Assembly (NCBI GenBank): GCA_930633525.1
Contig: CAKNFP010000001.1
Location: 4,091,501-4,155,500 of the forward strand
DNA: 64,000 nt
Source: Hyphomicrobiales bacterium
GTDB taxonomy: Bacteria; Pseudomonadota; Alphaproteobacteria; Rhizobiales; Beijerinckiaceae
Direction: 5' to 3'
Shown: piece by piece, positions 1-7,644 of the stretch
How positions within the stretch are numbered: the stretch's first letter is position 1
Layout of the letters: every line of letters starts with the position of its first letter
Program-made: the position numbers and the translations under genes
Notes under the pieces: model-generated
The model's input: only the letters and a program-made list of their open reading frames with translations
Told to the model about the DNA's origin: nothing
Database searches by the model: none

Positions 1-64
1 AACCGGCATGGGCGCCGGGCCATCGCCCCGAACGCATGTCAATGCGACGACGACAGCCAAACGC

Positions 65-988
65 TCAGGCGCCGGCGAAGCGCCAGACCGGAATGCCGAG
101 CTTTTTCGCCTTGTCGGCCAGATTGTCCTGGATGCCGGTGCCGGGGAAGACGATGACCCCGACCGGGAGGATGTCCAGCATAGCATCGTTGCGCCGGAAG
201 GGCGCGGCCCGGCCATGCCGGCTCCAGTCGGGGGCGAAGCCGATCTGCGGCACCTTGCGCTGATCCGCCCAGCAGGCGGCGATCCTCTCGGCGCCCTTCG
301 GCGACTTGCCATGCAGCAGCACCATGTCGGGGTATTTGGCGTGGACGCGGTCGAGGCTGTCCCAGATCAGCCGATGGTCGTTGCAGTCGAGCCCACCGGT
401 GAAAGCGATCTTCGGGCCGGGAGGCAGAAGCACCTCCCGTTCGGCGCGCTTCCTCGCCATCAGGAAATCGCGGCTGTCGATCAGCGCCGAGGTCAGGGTC
501 CGTCGGTTGGCCATCGAGCCGGTGCGCGGGCGCCAGGGCGTGCCGGCATGGCGCTCGTAATGAGCCGCGGCCTCGTCGCGCATGGTCTCGAAGGCGTCGC
601 GCCGGTCGATCAGGCCCTGTCCTCCGGCGAGCAGGCGTTCGAGCGCGACCGATTGCACCTCGCTGCCATCCTGCTCGGCGCCGAGCTGACGCTGGGCCTG
701 CTCGTTGCGGTCGAGTTCGCGCTCGATCCGGGCGGCGGCGCGATGGAAGAGCTGCACGGCCGACCAGAGCAGGTCATCGAGCTCCGGTTCGAGGCTGGTC
801 TCGCCGAGCGTGCCGGCAAGAGCATCGAAGATTTCGGAGACGGCCCCGGCGAGATCCGCTTCGTCCGGCAGCGGACGAGGATCGGGTTGATCGCCCTGCG
901 GGCGATAGCCGTAGAGTTGCAGGCCGGTCAGGACATGTGCGGTCGGGGATGAGCTGTCAGGTTCATGGTGGTCCGGCTCGCTGGTCAT
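65..988 (-). CDS. DUF2493 (SLOG-like) domain protein
   Basis: This 307-residue cytoplasmic protein belongs to the leftward block of the mobile element. Its last ~115 residues, from KIAFTGG to PVWRF, match the DUF2493 fold: a Rossmann-like SLOG domain with an FTGG nucleotide-binding-type turn near residue 195 and a later VFPGTG loop. The N-terminal ~190 residues are helical, charged and of unknown function. DUF2493 proteins are common on plasmids and ICEs of alphaproteobacteria; binding of a nucleotide-derived ligand is only an inference. The ATG at 988 was chosen because a GAGGGA ribosome-binding-like sequence lies about 12 bases upstream and the longer in-frame extension is low-complexity arginine/proline coding. 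It lies downstream of the Toprim gene on the same strand, with a 312-bp gap. Confidence 0.8.
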   Translation of the reverse strand: MTSEPDHHEPDSSSPTAHVLTGLQLYGYRPQGDQPDPRPLPDEADLAGAVSEIFDALAGTLGETSLEPELDDLLWSAVQLFHRAAARIERELDRNEQAQRQLGAEQDGSEVQSVALERLLAGGQGLIDRRDAFETMRDEAAAHYERHAGTPWRPRTGSMANRRTLTSALIDSRDFLMARKRAEREVLLPPGPKIAFTGGLDCNDHRLIWDSLDRVHAKYPDMVLLHGKSPKGAERIAACWADQRKVPQIGFAPDWSRHGRAAPFRRNDAMLDILPVGVIVFPGTGIQDNLADKAKKLGIPVWRFAGA

Positions 989-1300
989 CGGCGTGGTTTC
1001 CCTCGTCGGGCTGGCCGCGCTCTCGCGGCCTTCACGGCGACGGAAAGCCCACGGGCCGGACGGACTGGCAGGCCTCGCCGCGCGAGGGCCTCGATGGCCA
1101 AGGCCGGCGATTTTGTCTCGCGATGGAAAGCGCGGGTCTGCCCGCGCGCCGGAAAATCGTCGGCCGCGGCCATTGCCGGGCCGGCCGGCTTGTGAGCCCG
1201 ATCGCCCTCTCGAAGGCCGGGGCGCGGACTTTTCCGACGTAGAAGCCCGCATGGCCACAGAGCGCGGCGGCCAAACCACCCGCCTCCTTCACTTTCCGGA
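989..1300. other. Intergenic leader of the DUF2493 gene with two inverted repeats
   Basis: No convincing gene is present in this 312-bp gap. Reading leftward, a perfect 7-bp hairpin (1013-1030, loop AGAG in the RNA sense) sits about 25 bases before the DUF2493 start and can be enclosed by an outer GGGCU:AGCCC stem (1046-1050 with 1008-1012). Further upstream a 13-bp arm pair with one mismatch (1102-1114 with 1153-1165) surrounds a perfect 6-bp hairpin (1131-1146). These look like a structured leader and a cruciform-type site; no function is known. Confidence 0.5.
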
Positions 1301-2326
1301 TTATCCTGCCGGGGTCGGGAACCGGCCGAGATCCCCAGGCGCGAGTTGACGGTTCAGCAATGCCCGGAGCGCGGTCGGACCGAGGTGCAGCAAATCTTCG
1401 TTGAAGTCCCTGAGCCGGGGCGAAAGCACGATCGCCTTGATGTCGAAGCTCGCTGCCCGTTCGCTCAGCTTATCACAGGCCGCGCTGCCGGCCGGGTCGC
1501 GGTCGCGTAGTATATAGAGACGCCGCAACGTCGGCGGGAAGAGGATGGCGCCGAGATGCGCGGCCGAGCCAGCTGCCATCATCGGCATGCGCGGCAGGGC
1601 GCAGCGCGCCGAGAGCACCGTCTCGATGCCCTCGCCGGCGGCGAGCACGTCGGTGGCGGCGTCGAAGCGGACCGCATGGCCGAGTAGATCGCCCATCGCC
1701 CGCCGCGGCGTGGCGATCGGTGCCTTGCTGGAACCGTTGGGCGCGAGCCAGGTGCGGTGCACGCCGGCGAGCCGGCCGTCGAGATCAGTGACGGCGGCGA
1801 TAAGCGCCGGCCAGGTCTGGGTCGGCGCACTCCCGTTCGGGCGATAGTAGCAATGCGGATGGAAGCGAAGGCTCGACAAGCCTGAAAGATCGGCGATGCC
1901 ACGCCGGCACAGATAGTTTTGCGCCAGCGTGCCGTGGATTGGCCGTGATATGGCGAAGAGCTTTCGAGCCGCCTCGGGCGTGCCGGGTTGAGCGGTGCGA
2001 TCGGCAGGCTGCTCCGGATGCGGCAGGCTGAGAAAGCGGCGTGCTTCCTCGACGACCTCGCGGAAGTCGACGACACCGCATGCCTCGCGGATCAGGTCGA
2101 GTAAATCGCCATGTTCGCCGGTGGCGGCATCGCACCAGCGGCCGGCGGCGCCTCGGCCGGTCTCTGGCCCTGCTAGCCGGACGAAGGTCGAGCGGCCCGG
2201 CGCGTTGCGGATGTCACCAACCAGCCAATAGCGCCCGCAGCGGCGGCCGTTTGAGAGATAGCGGCGACAGACCGCCTCGGCGCTCTGGCCGAGGCGGCGC
2301 GCCAGATCATGCGGGGATTGCGCCAT
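1301..2326 (-). CDS. Toprim-domain protein (primase-like, plasmid/ICE type)
   Basis: This 341-residue protein has a Toprim catalytic core in its C-terminal half: the glutamate motif GEGIETVLSA (E232) and the DxD motif ILRDRDPAG (D275, D277), the metal-binding residues of primases and topoisomerases. The N-terminal ~120 residues resemble the zinc-finger/primase-associated region of phage and plasmid DnaG-like proteins (DUF7146-type), with Cys20, Cys30 and Cys65 as possible metal ligands. No helicase domain is attached. It probably acts in DNA replication or priming after conjugative transfer, by family analogy. It follows the ParB-like gene, separated by 66 bp that contain a factor-independent terminator. 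Confidence 0.82.
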   Translation of the reverse strand: MAQSPHDLARRLGQSAEAVCRRYLSNGRRCGRYWLVGDIRNAPGRSTFVRLAGPETGRGAAGRWCDAATGEHGDLLDLIREACGVVDFREVVEEARRFLSLPHPEQPADRTAQPGTPEAARKLFAISRPIHGTLAQNYLCRRGIADLSGLSSLRFHPHCYYRPNGSAPTQTWPALIAAVTDLDGRLAGVHRTWLAPNGSSKAPIATPRRAMGDLLGHAVRFDAATDVLAAGEGIETVLSARCALPRMPMMAAGSAAHLGAILFPPTLRRLYILRDRDPAGSAACDKLSERAASFDIKAIVLSPRLRDFNEDLLHLGPTALRALLNRQLAPGDLGRFPTPAG

Positions 2327-2342
2327 GACGGCACCTCGACAA

Positions 2343-2373
2343 GGAAAAGGCCCGCCGTCGCCGGCGGGCCTAT
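2343..2373 (-). terminator. Terminator between ParB-like and Toprim genes
   Basis: In the minus-strand direction a perfect 9-bp GC-rich stem (arms 63-71 and 48-56 of the 2300 block, 6-base loop) is followed directly by TTTT. It lies 20 bases downstream of the ParB-like stop codon and about 20 bases before the Toprim start, so it may end or attenuate transcription between the two genes. Confidence 0.75.
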
Positions 2374-2392
2374 TGTGGAAACTGCGCGACGA

Positions 2393-4420
2393 TCATTCCG
2401 CCGCGATGTGCACCGGAGTGTTCGCAGCGTCCGTATCGCGATCACCGGCGCTGTCCGCGCCAGCAGCGGAACCCGGCGTGCGTAGCGGTTCTGGCAGCCA
2501 ACCGGTCTCGGCCAGCAGGGTTTCGGCCTCTGCCGCCATGTCGCCCTTCTTCAGATGCGCGATCCGCTCGGCGGTGCGCTGATCCTTCGCTTCCGCCACG
2601 GCCTCCAGGATGCGCGCCTTCGTCACCCGGCCGAGGAAGTTGTCCACGGTCGGTCGCCAGCCCGCTGTCGCCATGTCGAGGGCGACGGCGCCGGCAAGAC
2701 GGTCGGCATGGGCGAGCGCCCGTGGCCGGCGGTTCCAGGGTTCGTGCACGGCATTGACCGACAAGCTGACGATATGGGCGAACAGCCCCGCCTGGCTGTT
2801 GCCGTCCCAGCCCTGCAGTGCATCCCAAAGATCGTCTGCATCTTTCGGGAGTGCATTGGCCCAGCTCTCGTGCCGCACGCGGATCGCTTCAGCCGAAGCA
2901 CTGTCGTTCAGCCCCGGCGCCTGAGCACTGAAGGCGACACTCTTCAGGTCGAGTTCGAGGCAGCTGTCCGAGGCGTAGCGGTAGAAAGTCTTGAGGGTCA
3001 GCGCGTGCAGGGCGGCGACGAAGGCAACATCCGGGCGTTCGCCGAGCGCATGGCGCAAGGCGAGTGTACGATGCGAGGTCAGTTCGGTCAGGAGCCGATC
3101 CGAGATCGGCGAAAGGCCTTCGTCCTCTTCCGGGTCCGGGTCCGCCTCCTCGATTTCGACGGCGACGGTAGCGTCGCCGCCGCGTTGAGCGGCGGCAGCC
3201 CGAACGGTGTTCACCTCGATGTCGTCAGCGTCCTGTTCGACCAGCTCCTCGTCCTCCGGACGGACATAACCGCGCTCGACCTGCAGGCGCCCGTCATGGG
3301 CGATGCTGACAAAGGCGCCGGCGCGGGCGTTCTCGGCCGGATCGAAGGCGACCGGCCTGTTTTCGAACGCTTCGAGCGCGGTCTCCAGTTCACCGAGTCG
3401 ATCGTCGACCTCGTCGGGCAACTCGTCTGCAACTGAGTACGCGTCGGAGAGTTTATCGTATTCGGCCTGAAAAGCGTCGCGGTTCGCTTCCTCCTCGGCT
3501 GTGAGTGCGACGGTCTCGCCGCGCAGCCGGCGCAGGCCGAAATTGTGACCATAGGCGAATTCCGGCGCGACCTCGACCCATCTCCAGCCCTCAGCGGCGA
3601 TGGCCTCGGAATCGCCTTTCAACTTCTCGGCGACCATGCGGTCGACGAGCGCGACATCCTGCAGCCAACCGCCGTCGTCGCCCTGAAACAGGTCGCGCAG
3701 GATCGTGCCGCCCGCCGCCTCGTAGGCGTCGATGCCGATGAACTGCGCCCGCTTGTCGGAGGCGCGGACCGCACCTTCTGTCAGCATACGTCGGATGGCA
3801 TAGGGCTGCTTGTCGTGGGAATGCTGGAGCCGCTCGTAGACCTGCTCCTGCCGCTCATGATCGCCCGACACGGCGAAGGCCATAAGCTGATCGAGCGTCA
3901 TGCCGTCCTCGGCATAAATGTCGAGCAGGGCTGGCGAGACGGCGGCGAGCTTCAGCCTCTGCTTCACGACGTTGACCGAGACGAAGAAAGCCGCCGCGAT
4001 CTCTTCCTCGGACTGGCCTTTCTCGCGTAGCGTCAGAAAAGCCCGGAACTGATCGAGCGCGTGCAACGGCGCACGCTGGAGGTTCTCGGCCAGCGAATCC
4101 TCCTCGGCGAGACCACCCTCGCGGACGATACAGGGGATGGGCGCGGTCTTGGCCAGTCGCTTTTGCTTCACCAGGAGTTCGAGCGCCCGGTAACGCCGGC
4201 CACCGGCCGGGATCTCGAACAGGCCGGTTTCGGCACCGGTCTGGTCAGTGACGGCCCGGACGCTGAGACCCTGAAGCAGGCCGCGGCGGGCGATGTCCTC
4301 GGCCAGTTCTTCGACCGAGACGCCGGCCTTGATCTTCCGGACATTCGCCTGGCTCAAAACCAGCCTGTCGAAAGGAATGTCGCGCGAGCGCGACAGGGTG
4401 AGCTTCTTCGCAGCAGCCAT
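2393..4420 (-). CDS. ParB/Srx-type nucleotide-binding domain protein (large ParB-like)
   Basis: This 675-residue protein begins with a ParB N-terminal domain: the segment from IPFDRLVLSQANVRK to about residue 115, including AGGRRYRALELL and the AENLQR motif that in ParB family proteins forms the CTP-binding box. A helix-turn-helix region follows (EEEIAAAFFVSVNVVKQRLKLA). The C-terminal ~450 residues are acidic, partly disordered and unique. It is about twice the usual ParB length, typical of plasmid and ICE homologues in Rhizobiales. It probably binds element DNA for stability or regulation. A ParA-like ATPase lies 5 kb away on the other strand, not adjacent as in standard parAB. Its leader carries a conserved RNA structure shared with the DUF932 gene. 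Confidence 0.85.
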   Translation of the reverse strand: MAAAKKLTLSRSRDIPFDRLVLSQANVRKIKAGVSVEELAEDIARRGLLQGLSVRAVTDQTGAETGLFEIPAGGRRYRALELLVKQKRLAKTAPIPCIVREGGLAEEDSLAENLQRAPLHALDQFRAFLTLREKGQSEEEIAAAFFVSVNVVKQRLKLAAVSPALLDIYAEDGMTLDQLMAFAVSGDHERQEQVYERLQHSHDKQPYAIRRMLTEGAVRASDKRAQFIGIDAYEAAGGTILRDLFQGDDGGWLQDVALVDRMVAEKLKGDSEAIAAEGWRWVEVAPEFAYGHNFGLRRLRGETVALTAEEEANRDAFQAEYDKLSDAYSVADELPDEVDDRLGELETALEAFENRPVAFDPAENARAGAFVSIAHDGRLQVERGYVRPEDEELVEQDADDIEVNTVRAAAAQRGGDATVAVEIEEADPDPEEDEGLSPISDRLLTELTSHRTLALRHALGERPDVAFVAALHALTLKTFYRYASDSCLELDLKSVAFSAQAPGLNDSASAEAIRVRHESWANALPKDADDLWDALQGWDGNSQAGLFAHIVSLSVNAVHEPWNRRPRALAHADRLAGAVALDMATAGWRPTVDNFLGRVTKARILEAVAEAKDQRTAERIAHLKKGDMAAEAETLLAETGWLPEPLRTPGSAAGADSAGDRDTDAANTPVHIAAE

Positions 4421-4436
4421 CGGGATGATACTCCGC

Positions 4437-4477
4437 GACGGGCGGCTGAGAGCCTCTCTCTCTGCCTGAAACCCGTC
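4437..4477 (-). ncRNA. Structured 5' leader element, copy 1 (upstream of ParB-like gene)
   Basis: Read on the minus strand this 41-base segment folds into an outer 6-bp stem (GACGGG with CCCGUC), an asymmetric internal loop (5 bases on the 5' side, one G on the 3' side), and an apical stem of GGC/GCC, an A-A mismatch and GAGAG/CUCUC closing an AGAGG loop. It ends 16 bases before the start codon, directly before the ribosome binding site GCGGAG. A second copy with compensatory changes lies before the DUF932 gene, which supports a functional RNA rather than a chance hairpin. Confidence 0.65.
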
Positions 4478-4573
4478 ACGAAGCGCAGCGCCACCCTCTT
4501 ACTCCGAGGGCAGCGCCGCGAGTCGACGATCAAGAGAAGTGCGAGCGCGGGAAGCCGAGCGCGACGCTCAGGG

Positions 4574-5767
4574 TCAGCGCGCCTGGTCGAGCAGTTTCTT
4601 GGCCCGGCCTTCCAGGTCGAGCCGGGCGTCCTGATGGGTCTTGTCGCGCGCGACAGCCGTGATGCCCTGCACGAAATCGAAAACGCTCTCCGGCGGGCGC
4701 CCCTCATCGGCCAGAACTGTCTCGATGATCTTCGCCGTTTCGGCTTTGGAGAAGCCGCGCTTGCGCAGGAAATCGCTGCGGTCCTCGTCAGATTTCGCCA
4801 CGATCTTCTCCCGCGCCGCCTTGATGCCGTTGACGAAGGGCATGGGCGAAGAGTTTGCGAAACGCGTCAGCGCCGGAGCAGCCTCATGCGCGAAGCGCGA
4901 GGCGGCGTATTTGGAATGGCGGATCGTGATCTCCTCGAAATCCTCGACGCCCCAGAGATTGCGGTTCTGGCAGACGGCGCGCAGGTAGAAGCTCGCCATG
5001 CCGAGCGTCTTGGCGCCGACCTCGGAGTTCCAGCAGTAGAATCCGCGGAAATAGAGATCCGGAGAACCGTCGGGCAAGCGCCCGGCCTCGATCGGGTTCA
5101 TATCGTCGACCAGGAAGACGAAGACGTCCCGGTCCGAAGCGTAGAGCGTCGTCGTGTCCTGGGTGATGTCGACGCTGGGATGGTAGATGCCGGTCGACCA
5201 GTCGAGCACACCCGGCACTTTCCAGCGCGTGTCGCCGGTGCCGTTGCCGGCGATGCGCTGCACGGCCGCGACCAATTCATGGTCGAAGATCCGGCCGTAG
5301 TCCGGCCCGGTGGCGGCGCGCAGCTCGACGCGGCCGTCTGCGATCTCCAGCGTCTTGACCTGCTCGGCGCGATGCGAGGTCAGGCCATATTGCAGATTGA
5401 TCGCGGCGAGCGGTGCCGGGAGCTGACGCAGATAGGAGGCCGGAGCACCGACAAGGCTCGCGAGCTGGCCAAAGCTCCAATGCGTCGGCGCGACCGGCGC
5501 ATTGGCACCCGGCAGCATCAGCGTCAGCCGTTCCGGATCGCTCCGGCTGGCCTCGACCCGGATCGCGGCGCTTTCGACCGTTCGGGTCCGGCTGCGCTCG
5601 GTCCGCTCGCGAACACTCTCATAGAGTTCCGAAAGCGACAGATAGCGCTCATCCGCCGGCCGCGAGAACCATTCCGACGAGACGCGGCCGATCCGCTCGC
5701 CGCGGCCGACATCCACTTTGTAGCCGCCGCTCGTATCGCGACGGGCTTCGAGCACCTGCATGGTCAT
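4574..5767 (-). CDS. DUF932 domain protein (phage/plasmid-like)
   Basis: The 397-residue protein is a full-length DUF932 member, a family found on phages, plasmids and ICEs whose biochemical role is unproven. Recognisable family features are the central region with SHRAEQVKTLEIADGRVEL, FDHELVAAVQRI and RGFYCWNSEVGAKTLG, and a C-terminal helical part. The ATG at 5767 is preceded by GGAGGT at 8 bases. The frame stays open upstream to 6187, but the conserved leader RNA and ribosome binding site argue for this start. It lies 153 bp upstream of the ParB-like gene in the same direction, and both carry the same leader element, so they are probably co-regulated post-transcriptionally. Confidence 0.85.
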   Translation of the reverse strand: MTMQVLEARRDTSGGYKVDVGRGERIGRVSSEWFSRPADERYLSLSELYESVRERTERSRTRTVESAAIRVEASRSDPERLTLMLPGANAPVAPTHWSFGQLASLVGAPASYLRQLPAPLAAINLQYGLTSHRAEQVKTLEIADGRVELRAATGPDYGRIFDHELVAAVQRIAGNGTGDTRWKVPGVLDWSTGIYHPSVDITQDTTTLYASDRDVFVFLVDDMNPIEAGRLPDGSPDLYFRGFYCWNSEVGAKTLGMASFYLRAVCQNRNLWGVEDFEEITIRHSKYAASRFAHEAAPALTRFANSSPMPFVNGIKAAREKIVAKSDEDRSDFLRKRGFSKAETAKIIETVLADEGRPPESVFDFVQGITAVARDKTHQDARLDLEGRAKKLLDQAR

Positions 5768-6611
5768 GGCTTGAACCTCCATGACGGGCGCCGGGAGCCT
5801 CTCTCCCAGCCCTGACCCGTCGCGGACGTCCGTCCGACCTCTCACTTTGTCCGGCTCATGCTGCGCGGCACATTGAGGATGAAAGACGCCATCGGCAATG
5901 CCGACCCTGCTATACTGCTGAAGTCGGTTGATCATGTCCGAGGTCACGCAGGGGCGAAAAGGTATCCCATGACGATAGGCGCGCAACCAATCGCCGATGA
6001 TCAGACGGTTTGGTTTATCCGTTCTGATTGACACAATGTTATCCATTCCGGAAACGGGGCGCCTGGGACCCTTGACGTCGCCGGTGCCTCGGATCATCTT
6101 TGTGAGGTCTGACCGTGCCTTAGGCACCACCAGCGCGAATAGCGGCGTCACCCGACGCCGGCTTCGCGGCGGCGCCGGGAGCCGCATTGCAACCCCGGAC
6201 CAACGGCCACGAAGGCCGTCGCGGGCCAGACCAGCGACCGATAACCAACCGGTCGTGACTGCACTGTGAGTCGGATGTCATCGACATCCGTTTGAGCCCG
6301 GCGGGGCTCCACGGCGGCAGCGGAAACCTCCCTTGGGAGGCCGCTATGCCGCGCGCCCGTCAATCTTCCGCATCGATCATCTCGTCGCCTGTCCCGACCC
6401 GGCCGCCGGTTGCGTATTCGGCTAGCCCTGCGCTCGTCGAGCGCACTGGCCGCGGGCGCCGCCTGTTCGCAGCCAGCGGAGTGCCGCCATAGCGCGCAAA
6501 ATCGCGCTCCTGACGCGTGCGCGAACTCCGTGCCGGCCTTCCCAACATCGTCGTGACGCTGACTTCCGTGATGCGAGCGACATGCCTCCAAATAAACCCA
6601 GAAGGTGAAAC
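5768..6611. promoter_or_regulatory. 844-bp divergent control region of the element
   Basis: This region separates the leftward and rightward gene blocks. It holds the DUF932 leader RNA, a comparatively AT-rich stretch at about 5860-6060 with a TTGACA hexamer at 6028-6033, a 19-bp palindrome (CGGATGTC, 3-base centre, GACATCCG; 6272-6290) of operator type, and a hairpin at 6320-6344 (CCTCCC/GGGAGG with outer GCGG/CCGC). No gene could be supported. Open frames exist on both strands but lack ribosome binding sites or recognisable content. It is the natural place for promoters, an element repressor site, or an origin of transfer/replication. Confidence 0.55.
5783..5821 (-). ncRNA. Structured 5' leader element, copy 2 (upstream of DUF932 gene)
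   Basis: This 39-base segment repeats the architecture of copy 1: outer stem GACGGG/CCCGUC, 5-base 5' bulge with a single G opposite, and an apical 8-bp stem ending in GGGAG/CUCCC around the same AGAGG loop. Relative to copy 1 the apical stem changes an A-U pair to G-C while staying paired. It ends 15 bases before the start codon, next to GGAGG. Confidence 0.65.
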
Positions 6612-7445
6612 ATGAATAACAGGAATGATCTGCTCTCCACGACCAAGATCTCGCCCCGCGAGTCGTCCGCCGAGTCGTTCGAACAGCAGATGGTCGGGAC
6701 GTTCGCCGTTCCCGAGTTGCCTGAAGCCCTGCGCGACAGCTTCTCCGCCTGCGAAATGCAGGTGACGGTCGCCGGCGCGATGGGGCGCGATCTCGCTGAG
6801 AACCATCTCGGCGATATTCTCGCCCCCCAACTCCTCGACCCGGGATCCGCCCTGCGGCGGGTGATGCAGTTCACGCAGCTGACGGTCGATGCCGATGTCT
6901 TGCGCGACAAGCTGAACGCTCTTTCTCCGGAAGCTCTTGCTATTCTGCAGAGCAGGATCGGAGCCATGTTCAAAGAATACAGCCCGGTCGAACTCTTCGC
7001 CAGCGGCTACCTCCCCGCAATCGACATGCTCCGTGTCGCTGGCCTTGTCGCACCGGCGGGCAAGGCCGCATGGGGCCTGTGCAACATCGTTCTGGAGGAC
7101 GAGAACTGGTTCGTTTATCAGATCGCTTTGGGCAGCGATCCAAGAGACTTGCCGGAGTCGCCCAAGACGGCAGATCGGATCGCCGAAGCGCTGGCTTTGG
7201 CCGTACGGCTGGGGATGGAACAGGTCAGCGGCATCATGGATCAGCTGATTTGCGACCTCGCCCATATGCTGGCGCGGTCGACAGGCTGCCGATATCTGCG
7301 CGTTCATCAAAACGGCGGGGGCGCCCGCATCGAAGAGATTCCGGTTCAGGCCCTCCGAGGGGATGCCGCTCGCGGCGAACTGGGCGGGCTGGTGCTCGAA
7401 GGCGTCAACGCGCCGATCACGCCGTTTCCGCCGCGTTGGTCCTGA
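6612..7445 (+). CDS. Hypothetical protein of the mobile element (277 aa)
   Basis: I do not recognise this 277-residue protein. It has no signal peptide or clear membrane segment and is mainly helical, with hydrophobic stretches around residues 135-160 (ELFASGYLPAIDMLRVAGL, GKAAWGLCNIVL). It is acidic in the N-terminal half. AAGGTG lies about 6 bases before the ATG, supporting the start. It is the first gene of the rightward block, after the large control region, and is followed by a perfect 13-bp inverted repeat that probably ends its transcript. Being alone in its unit, it could be a regulator or accessory transfer protein, but nothing in the sequence proves this. Confidence 0.7.
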   Translation: MNNRNDLLSTTKISPRESSAESFEQQMVGTFAVPELPEALRDSFSACEMQVTVAGAMGRDLAENHLGDILAPQLLDPGSALRRVMQFTQLTVDADVLRDKLNALSPEALAILQSRIGAMFKEYSPVELFASGYLPAIDMLRVAGLVAPAGKAAWGLCNIVLEDENWFVYQIALGSDPRDLPESPKTADRIAEALALAVRLGMEQVSGIMDQLICDLAHMLARSTGCRYLRVHQNGGGARIEEIPVQALRGDAARGELGGLVLEGVNAPITPFPPRWS

Positions 7446-7499
7446 GCGATCAAGGCGATGAGCGCCGATGGGAGCGTCGGTTCTTCGACGTTCTGTCTA

Positions 7500-7529
7500 C
7501 TGCAGCGGGGTCGATAGACCCCGCTGCAG
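7500..7529 (+). terminator. Perfect 13-bp inverted repeat with GATA loop
   Basis: Two perfectly complementary 13-base arms (7500-7512 and 7517-7529, beginning CTGCAGCGGGGTC) flank a 4-base loop. There is no U tract. The position, 55 bases after the stop of the preceding gene and before the next promoter region, suggests a transcript end or stability hairpin. Confidence 0.55.
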
Positions 7530-7598
7530 GCGCATTCGGCCGCGACACCCGTGCGCTTTGCGGCGATGGCCGGATCGAGCGCTCCCACCGGGAAAATC

Positions 7599-7612
7599 GA
7601 GTTAACCCCAAA
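7599..7612 (+). promoter_or_regulatory. Repeated element motif GAGTTAAYCCCAAA, copy 1
   Basis: GAGTTAACCCCAAA lies 46 bases before the SprT-like gene start. The same 14-mer (C or T at position 8) precedes the ParA-like gene and the relaxase gene, so it is probably a shared operator or promoter element. Confidence 0.6.
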
Positions 7613-7644
7613 GTTTTCCCTACCGACTGCACCATGATTTCGGC

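Noticed and set aside
989..1279. In-frame N-terminal extension of the DUF2493 gene
   Set aside because: The extension is arginine/proline-rich, matches no family and begins upstream of the ribosome-binding-like site before 988; it is typical of out-of-gene high-GC reading.
4061..5815. Long plus-strand frame opposite the ParB-like and DUF932 genes
   Set aside because: It runs antisense through two supported genes and their leader RNA, with compositionally biased sequence and no domain.
5997..6269. 90-codon plus-strand frame in the control region
   Set aside because: Its second half is arginine-rich low complexity, no ribosome binding site is present, and no family is recognised.
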